Shown here: piece after piece, positions 56,595 to 64,000 of the stretch
Position numbering within the stretch: position 1 is the stretch's first letter
Layout of the letters: each line of letters starts with the position of its first letter
Assembly: GCA_016584495.1 (NCBI GenBank)
Contig: WAID01000015.1
Coordinates: forward strand, 2,418,501-2,482,500
Direction: 5' to 3'
DNA from: Celoporthe dispersa
Taxonomy: Eukaryota; Ascomycota; Sordariomycetes; Diaporthales; Cryphonectriaceae
DNA length: 64,000 bases
Notes under the pieces: model-generated
The model's database searches: none
Seen by the model: only the letters and a program-made list of their open reading frames with translations
Told to the model about the DNA's origin: nothing
Position numbers and translations under genes: made by a program

Positions 56595-58932
56595 TTATGC
56601 CCCATTCCTGTACACCTGCGCCCCTTGGTTCCGGAACATGATCGTGTCCCGCCTCTGCATGATCATGAGTGTCCTGTTGAGCGCCTGCTCGCTGAAGCCC
56701 TTGCCCTCGACCATCTCCCTCCGCAGCGTTGCCAGGCTTGTGCTCCACCCGATGGGCAGCCGCCGCTTCAGCTCCGCCTCGATCCTGTTGACCTCGTCGT
56801 TGAGCTCGCGGCTGCCCTGGTTGCTGCCCTGGTTTACCGCGTCCATGGTCGAGCACAAGAACAGCCGGATCGCCTCGTCGACGTGGGCTTCGGTCGCGAT
56901 GGGCGAGAGGGTCAGCTTGGCCAGGGACTCGGTGATGCGCACGATGGCCTCGAGCTGACGAACGGTGATGGGGATCGATGAGCGGGCATTGGCCTCCAGC
57001 TCGGTCGCGTGTACTTGTTTGCGGATCGAGACAAAGTGCGATGAGAGCTTCTCCGCTGCTGCCTCGCTGAGACGAGGGGCACATCGTCTAGTGGTCTGTC
57101 AGTCTCATAATCATCGGGAGGTTGGCGAAAGGGCCCGCTTGACTTACGATTTGCAGTAGCTCAGGTAGCGCTTCATTGTCTCGACGGGGATCTCGGACTC
57201 AGTGGCCTCATCGGCTGCCACCCCACCTCTGTGAATGCCCATGACGTGCTTGGCAATACGCTCATCACGGCCACGCTCATGTTCATCCTTGACGATGAAA
57301 ATCATATCGAAACGAGACAAGATGGTGGTCTGAAAGTCAATGTTCTCGCCTGGGGTCTTCATATCATCGTAGCGGCCAAATATGGGGTTGGCAGCTGCCA
57401 GGACAGATGTCCTCGCGTTGAGGATGGTAGTGATACCGGCCTTGGCGATGGAAATCGTTTGCTGCTCCATAGCCTCGTGGATCGCCACGCGGTCCTCGTC
57501 TCGCATCTTGTCAAACTCATCGATACATACCACACCGCCGTCTGCGAGCACCATAGCACCGCCCTCCAGGTAGAACTCCCGGGTGGATTGGTCTCGTTGC
57601 ACGGAGGCCGTCAGACCGGCCGCTGAAGAGCCCTTGCCCGAGGTGTAGATGGATATGGGGGCGGCCTTCTCGACAAATTTCAAAAGTTGTGACTTTGCTG
57701 TACCCGGGTCGCCAAGGAGTAGCACGTTGATGTCGCCTCTCAACTTCATGCCGTCGGGTAGGATCTTCTTGGAGCCACCGAGCAGCAAGCACAGGATAGC
57801 CTTCTTGATGTCCTGGTTTCCGTAGATAGACGGGGCGATGCACCTAGCCATTACCTGGTAGAGGTCTGGCCTTCTGCTCAGCGCTAGGAACTGCTCCTCC
57901 TCTTCTTCCGAGAATATGTTGTGGCCCTTGGCAGTCTGGTCGATGTCCGTCTGGATACCGACAGCCCGCAGATAAGGTGTGCGAATAGCGACGGCACCAC
58001 CTGTGGACGAGTTCTTGTTTCCTTTGTTCTGGTAGATCGAGAAGATGCCCATAACAGTACATCTCGATCCCGGCACAACACGGTTGGTCAAGTATCTGTC
58101 GGCGGATATGAGGACGTGTCGCGGCAGTTCCCCCACAGGAACCTGATCAGGTGCCTCCTGCAGCTTGATGACCTGCTGGTCAACGAACTTGGAGTTTTCG
58201 TGCACGACGAAGTAGGGATCGAGTGGGCATGGTTCTGTGGGATCGTTCCTCTGCCTTTCCCTTCCGCAGCGCCTGGGGAGGGTCACGCCTGTGAAGCCAC
58301 CGTCCACGCTTATGTTCGGCGAGTAGCCACAGTTACGGCACTGGAGGTGAAGCTCTGTTGCTTTTGATGACATGACTGAAGCGCCGATGACGATTCCTGG
58401 TACCCTGACCAGTCGAGAGATTGTGAGGGAGTCGAGGTTACGAATCGACACGTCTTCGGCATTGGAGTGCAAAAGAAGCTGGTGTGGCGGCAGGCTGATT
58501 TTCATGTCATGGGGAAACACGATTCTTTGGGTACATTTGCGCAATGCATTTTCGAACTGAGACGGACATCTGTCAGTACAGAATCAAGTCATGGAGAGAG
58601 GAGGGCGAGGGCGCGCACCAGTGGTATGATCTCAGCAGGCTCTGTGACAAGGCGATGCGCCAACTCCTCGTTGTACTTGATCAGGTCGCCGATGTTAATG
58701 TCACAATAGTACTTTTGCAGCAGCGCATTCTCGCGCAATTGATCTCTAGATGATATTTATTAGCGACATCTCCAGAGTCTTGCTCGTGATCACGCCCGTA
58801 CCGGTAGACGAAGACGTTGTCAAGTCTGAACTCGAGAATGAAGGTCTCGAGCTGCTTCTGGACCTGCAGGTTTGTCTCCTCCGCCTCCTCCTGAGGGAAG
58901 ACGTGAAGCGTATGTACGGTCCCGCGATCCAT
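56595..58932 (-). CDS. MCM5: MCM5, replicative helicase subunit
   Basis: Four exons, 58932-58802, 58745-58619, 58556-57148 and 57087-56595 (2160 nt, 719 aa), all in phase with no frame break. It starts MDRGTVHTLHVFPQ. The N-terminal domain has a CX2C...CX12C zinc finger (C159, C162, C183, C196). The AAA+ core shows Walker A GDPGTAKSQ near 368-376, Walker B VVCIDEFDKM near 428-436, sensor/AAANP, and the arginine finger SRFD near 500. The C-terminal winged-helix end is RRDTIMFRNQGAQVYRNG. MCM5 is one of six subunits of the MCM2-7 ring loaded at origins and activated in S phase. Upstream cell-cycle boxes fit periodic expression. Confidence 0.97.
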
Positions 58933-59746
58933 TTTGAGTCGTCTAGGTGGTGCTGTCTGCGCTCAGGATAGAGTATGGTCTAGGAGTAATCTGGCAGCAG
59001 AGAGGTGTTGCGGATGTCAAGGTGGGCAAATATGACCGAGTGCTTCGTGACGCGAAATTTACTTAGAGTGGGAGGCGACGCGCTGGGAGACGCGGTTGTA
59101 ACGCGAAATCAATTAAGCTGCAGCAGGGGCAGCCCTGGTCACCATCCTTCTAGCAGAGGCCCTGGGCTTCTCCAGCGAATATATGGCAGGGGAAACAGTA
59201 CCTGCTGCTAGTGCTCGCTGAACCCTTGCCTTTCACATACAAATGCAGTACTACGTAGACAGATCCAGCTAGTGGGCCCTGTATCTTATCGCTGTGACAG
59301 CTACCATAGTACGTACCACAGTACCATAGCGGTGCTTAGTAGGTAAGCACGGCTAATTGTCGGTGGACCATTGAGCTCCCATTGACGGCTAGCTGTTCAC
59401 TGTCGATGGCTGATGCCTCCATCCATCGAGTACGCATGTATACCATATAGAGTTCAGTTTCGGGCTGCGAATCTTCCATCCAGACACTTGATCGCCTCAA
59501 GTCTCCTCTGTATTTAGCGCTCTTGCTTCTTCTCGGTTCATTTTCGTCGCAATAATCAAACATTCTCGGCTGTGACGCTCCTCCTTTCGTTCCGCGCATT
59601 GCAACGACACCGACTTCAGCAATGATTCCACGGTAGCATCGCTTATCCGTCGACGATTAATAGCCACGCCGGCTTTCCTTCTGGGCTCTTGACGACCGTC
59701 TTGTCAACACGGACAGTCTCGCGTCCTGTAGCTTTCTAGATCCATC
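58933..59746. other. Divergent promoter region, MCM5 / VPS54
   Basis: About 0.8 kb between the two start codons, carrying the ACGCG cluster described separately at 59050-59109. No coding exon recognised. Confidence 0.55.
59050..59109 (-). promoter_or_regulatory. Cluster of MCB/E2F-type cell-cycle boxes upstream of MCM5
   Basis: Four ACGCG cores lie within 60 bases (59050, 59078, 59090, 59101). The outer two extend to ACGCGAAAT, which on the MCM5 strand reads ATTTCGCGT, an E2F/MBF-like site. The cluster is about 120-180 bases upstream of the MCM5 ATG. Yeast MBF binds ACGCGT-type boxes to drive G1/S genes including replication factors. Confidence 0.65.
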
Positions 59747-62700
59747 ATGTATTCGAATCCAGCGGCCCGGAAGTCCATCGACAGCCTCGCCTCTCCCACC
59801 TCGCCGCCGAGCCACCGGGCAGACTTCCCCTTCCACAGGTACGCCAGCAACAACAGATCTCCTTGACTGGTGTCGCCGTCTGACATTTATAGACATGGGT
59901 CTGTTAGCTCAAGAAGACCGTCTACCGCCGGATCGATTCATTCAGTGGGCGGCGCCTTAGATCAGGGGGGGCTTCAGCGAGAGTGTCCTCGAGATCGGGC
60001 AGAATGGTATGCGCGACGACCAGAGAATGGAATGGTGGGCACAGCTGACAGCTCGATAGCCATCTCAACGCTCCTCCAGCCACCCATTGTCCGCACCGGT
60101 CTTCTCCCACATACCACTGCCCCTGCGTCAAGTGCCCACAAGCCACCGACGGCCAGAGATATTCCTCCTGTTACCTTGACGAACATTCAAAAGATTGACC
60201 CGTCTGAATTCGAACCATACCTGAAGCAAGTTGGCGCACTCTATAGACAGCTCCAACAAGTAAAAGAGAGCGAAGAGGAGGACATCTTGAACCGTACTCG
60301 CGGTGGGAAAGGGGATGAGGTCGGAGACTCCTTTGGTGAGGACAACCACAACCGTCTACGGCCAGGCAGGAGACCACCGAACTCGAGGAAAGCGTCTGTC
60401 TCCTCGATATCCTCCTTCACTAGTCTGGATGCGCCAACTATCGCCCGGAGGTCCAGTTCGAGCTATTCCAGAAAATCCGCCCAGGGGCCACCCCCACTAT
60501 CAACAATCCCCGTCGTCTACTTCGACGAAGACTTCCACCTAGAGAACCCAAGAACGTTTGATGTCGTGAGCGAGAGATCAGAGGTAGTCCGTCAAGAAGA
60601 GAAGTCATCATCAAATGGGAATGCGACTGCGCCGCGGAAGGCCCTGGCCACGAATGCGATCCTGCAGGAGAAGCTCTCTTGGTATATGGATACCGTGGAA
60701 ATGCACCTGATATCTGCCATCTCGACCGCCTCAACAACATTCTTCAGCGCTCTCGGGTCTCTTAAAGAACTGCACACGGAAACGGCCGAGTCTGTGCAGA
60801 AGATCAAGACCCTGAGAGAAGAGCTTGAGGCTGTGGATGAGGAGATCGTTCTCAGTGGTCTGCATACCGTTCAGATACGGCGGCGGCGCGAGAACGTCCA
60901 GCAGCTCCACGACGCTGTTCTGCAGTTGAGGGAAGTGGTGAATCAGCTGGCGAGCTGCGAATCAATGGTGGATTCGGGCGAGGTGGATGCTGCACTCGAT
61001 GGGATCGATGCTCTGGAGAGACTTATCGCCGGTGAGGAAGACGAGTCCATACCGCCGCCGAGTGCGCTGCGGACTGTGCAGTTGAGAGATCTCCGAGGCG
61101 CGACAGCGTTGCGGGGCGTGAATGAGGACATGAACGTCTTGCGATCACGGATCGGCAAGGCCTACGAAACAAAGTTTGTGGCGAGTCTCATCGCAGATCT
61201 CCGCCGTCATGTCGACACCGTCTCAACTCGGGAAGTTCTTGTGCGTTGGAACAGCGCATCCATACGAGCGAGGGGTGGCCGCACGCCACGGGAACCGACG
61301 GCTTTCCCATCATACCTGGAGTCGACGGATGGCCTTCGCGCAAAGCTCATTGAGAGCTTGGGCGGGCTGTACAGGGCAAAACAAATCACAAATGCCGTTA
61401 CGGCGTATCGGGATTCTGTGATCAAGGAGGTCAGGAGCCTCGTGAAGCAGGGCTTGCCCAGTTCGAACGACGATGACAACATGTCTGTGATGTCTGCTTC
61501 TACCGCCACCGGTGGTGGGCGCAAGTTGTCTCAGAGGGAGAAGTCTTCGATCCTTGCACGGAACTTGCGAGCACTCGAGCCTGCGGATGCCGAGGAGCTG
61601 CTGGTGAAGATCTACGTCAGCGTAACAGAGACGCTACGAAGGATGTCGACACAGGTCAAGTTGATGCTGGATGTTGCTGCCTCCATCGAGGATGGCTCGA
61701 TACCGTCAGGCATGAAATCCCCGCCACTGAAATCCCCGCCCTTAAGTCCGCCAGCAAGGAGAACATCGATTGCTGGTATCGAGGCACAGGAAGAAATCCA
61801 CAAGGTGCTGGACCTGTCTGCTGTCCTTGGCAATGGGGTGGATATAGCGCATGACAAGATTGTGCGGATACTACGAGTGAGATCAGAACAGAGCACTCAC
61901 CTGGAACTGGTCTGGTTCCTGCGCTACTTCACGCTCAACCTGCATTTTGCCAACGAGTGCGAGTCGATGTCAGGGAGGAGCGGGACGCTCCTGAAGGACG
62001 AGGTCAACAATCAGATCAAGGACTTTGTTCGGAATCATGGCGACGCTGAACAGCAGAAACTTGCCACGGGAATGGAGTCAGACCAGTGGGGCGCTGTGGA
62101 CTTCACGGAGGCGCACAAGGAACAATTACAGCGGATTCTGGACAGCAGCACAAGTGACCCGGGAGCATGGGCATTGGGCACTCAAGTCTGGATCCCATAT
62201 CCAGAGGACGAAGAGAATGTGGTGAATGGCGTTGAAAAGTCGTCACAGAGCAACGGCTCTGGCAAGGCGAAAGCAATCATCGACTCGGAGACTTTTGTCT
62301 TGCCAAACTCGGCCGTGTTCTGCATGGACGGCATGTCGAACTTCCTACACCTCATCGTAGCCATCCCTTCGATCACATCAGACGTCGCCAAGTCGCTCAT
62401 CAAATACCTCCAATTTTTCGACTCACGTTGCAAACAGCTCATCTTGGGAGCCGGCGCCACGCGGACAGCCGGCCTCAGGAACATCACTACCCGTCACCTT
62501 GCCTCCTCTTCGCAAGCTCTATCTTTTGTGGCCGCCTTGATACCCTATGTGCGGGAGTTCGTCCGGCGTCATGCTGGGTCGGGCGGTGCTTCCTCGACGC
62601 TGATGGGCGAGTTCGACAAGGTGAAGAGGGACTACCAAGAGCACACGCAGACCATCTTCGACAAGCTCGTGGAGATCATGAGCGGTCGAGCGACAGCGCA

Positions 62701-63361
62701 TGCGAAGACAGCCAAGACCACCGACTGGGAGAAGGAAACCAAAGGCGCGCATGCCTACATGGAGACACTGGTGAAGGAGACATCTCTTCTCTACAAGAAC
62801 CTCGCCAAACACCTTTCCGATGACGCAGTGCGCATGATCATGATACCCGTCTTCACCAGCATCAAGGAGCAATTCGGCGCAGACTTCAGGGTAGCTGATC
62901 CGAAGACTGCGGCTGGTCGGGATAAGTATGTTTTCTTCTCCCCCTCATTTTCCTCCTCTTTCTGTCTTCTTCAAATACTTTCTTATATGGTCATCGAGAC
63001 ATCCTGCTAACATCCGTCTAGCATGCTGCGTGATTTTGAATTCTTCAAGAGCAAGCTACAACATATCGACGGCTTCGGGAATACAGGCGACTACCTGATC
63101 GATATTGTCAGGTCGAAACAAGTCAAACCCGCCTCGCCGCCGCCACCGCAGCCACCACCACCCAGCGAAACAAAGACCGAAGAGAAGCAAGACTTGGAAG
63201 TCGACAAAAAGAGAACGAGAACGAGAGCCCGACAGACCGGACTAGCGGTGAAAGAAGGACCCTGCGGGAGACGAGACCAAGTCGTAAGGTTTCTGAGGTC
63301 CGGTGGACAGGGAAGAAGCATCATCTTGACATATAGCGCGAGCGAATTATACTGGGAATAA
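59747..63361 (+). CDS. VPS54: GARP complex subunit Vps54
   Basis: Four exons, 59747-59838, 59893-60006, 60060-62925 and 63022-63361; about 1136 aa after one correction. The N-terminus (MYSNPAARKSIDSLASPTSP) is Ser-rich. FSESVLEIGQN|AISTLLQPPIV and PTARDIPPVTLTNI are conserved Vps54 blocks. The coiled-coil vesicle-tethering core (EKLSWYMDTVEMHLISAIS, VRSLV) follows, then the Vps54 C-terminal domain (FVLPNSAVFCMDGMSNFLHL, FFDSRCKQLILGAGATRTAG). GARP tethers endosome-derived vesicles at the trans-Golgi. One extra G in the 7-G run 59965-59971 hides intron 2 (60007-60059): uncorrected, a false open frame runs straight through. The last ~50 residues are doubtful; a shift near 63212 would give another acidic tail. 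Confidence 0.88.
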
Positions 63362-63894
63362 ATAATCTTAAGTCTTCTTGGGTTGTACTCCAAGGCTAAC
63401 ACATGGCTGCCCCAACTTCCTCACTGAACATAAACAGTCTAACACATACATTACGAAGGGCAGCACGATCATCAGAGGCGTGGATGTGCTCAACCCCCAC
63501 GCAATCTCCTACCGCTCTTGTTTTCCACTTCCGAAACACGACAGCAAGCAGCCGGCCCAGTCTTGCCCTATCCTTTTTGCGAGCCACATGCGGGCGGGCG
63601 CATATGAAGGACCTGACGCCGGTGGCTTCCAGGGTCACACAGGCTGGGGAGACACTATGCTGCACGCTACAGGAGAGGATACATGCCGCTTCCCGATCGA
63701 TGTACTACAGTGGACCGAACCAGCGGGAGAGAGGGACTTCAAGGACCTTGTACCGGTGACATGACAGCCGTGTATAAGTTTCACTCACTCAACAGCCCTA
63801 TAACGGCATATACAGACACACATACGGTTGGCAGTACCAAGCATTAAAGGAAGAAATAGATATGATCATTAGACGGGCGCACAAACTTCTCATA
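63362..63894. other. Convergent intergenic region
   Basis: 3' flanks of VPS54 (+) and the partial gene at the window edge (-). No supported gene. Confidence 0.45.
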
Positions 63895-64000
63895 TCATCC
63901 CGACACGTTCGCGCCCTTCTTGTCATCAAAAGCCTCGGCAACCTGTGTCGCGCTGAGGTCATTACCGTCGTCGCCATAGATGACCGCCGTCCGGTCACAA
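63895..64000 (-). CDS. 3' end of an unidentified gene, cut by the window edge
   Basis: The minus strand from the window end reads CDRTAVIYGDDGNDLS, then ATQVAEAFDDKKGANVSG and TGA at 63897-63895, an open stretch of 34 codons with coding-like composition and no stops. The start and most of the protein lie outside the window. I cannot assign a family; the short acidic C-terminus is not diagnostic. Confidence 0.55.
   Translation of the reverse strand, partial: CDRTAVIYGDDGNDLSATQVAEAFDDKKGANVSG

Noticed and set aside
1..64000. CRISPR arrays, insertion sequences, phage or plasmid origins
   Set aside because: The sequence is eukaryotic; no regularly spaced repeats, transposase motifs or terminal inverted repeats were seen.

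Overview
This 64 kb window is ordinary nuclear chromosome from a filamentous ascomycete (Pezizomycotina, most likely Sordariomycetes). The evidence is short introns of about 50-170 nt with GTAAGT/GTATGT-type donors, fungal-specific protein families, and housekeeping orthologues: XRN1, MCM5, SEC39, VPS54, HID1, YOP1, MID1, POM34, SPC3, complex I NDUFS5 and glycogenin. No rRNA, tRNA, CRISPR array, plasmid or phage signal and no intact transposon was found. I assembled 24 protein-coding loci from exons. Two small genes, YSY6/RAMP4 and NDUFS5, only appear when exons are joined. One locus looks broken and one runs off the right edge.

Layout. 0.5-9 kb: a lysine-rich nucleolar SMAP-domain protein, YSY6/RAMP4, a mitochondrial single-pass protein, a fungal-specific membrane protein that overlaps an isochorismatase-like gene, and a monoacylglycerol lipase. 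10.6-21 kb: an RFX transcription factor, YOP1, MID1 and a Mn-type CDF transporter. 21-24.6 kb is the largest gene-free stretch. 24.6-37 kb: glycogenin, an OXNAD1-like flavoprotein reductase, a conserved unknown protein, and NDUFS5 divergent from SEC39. 37-46 kb: XRN1, SPC3 and an epoxide-hydrolase-like pseudoenzyme. 47-56 kb: HID1, POM34, an acyl-CoA-synthetase-like pseudoenzyme and an interrupted unknown gene. 56-64 kb: MCM5 and VPS54 diverge from a promoter with cell-cycle boxes; the 3' end of an unidentified gene lies at the right edge.

There is no single pathway here. Many genes do serve the endomembrane system: YSY6, YOP1, SEC39 (ER tethering), SPC3 (signal peptidase), HID1 and VPS54 (Golgi/endosome), and POM34 (nuclear pore). 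Membrane ion handling (MID1, CDF) and mitochondrial functions (NDUFS5, OXNAD1-like, INA-like) are also present.

The strongest global observation concerns sequence quality. Ten otherwise intact genes, several expected to be essential or nearly so, each carry exactly one single-base frame break, nearly all in G/C homopolymers. In every case the summed exon length is off by exactly one base. This points to consensus errors rather than ten pseudogenes. Biologically interesting points that survive this caveat are: an isochorismatase-like protein with Ser at the catalytic Cys, two pseudoenzymes (epoxide-hydrolase-like and acyl-CoA-synthetase-like), a gene interrupted by TAG at probable Trp positions, E2F/MBF-type boxes upstream of MCM5, and a RAMP4 gene whose first coding exon is only the ATG.
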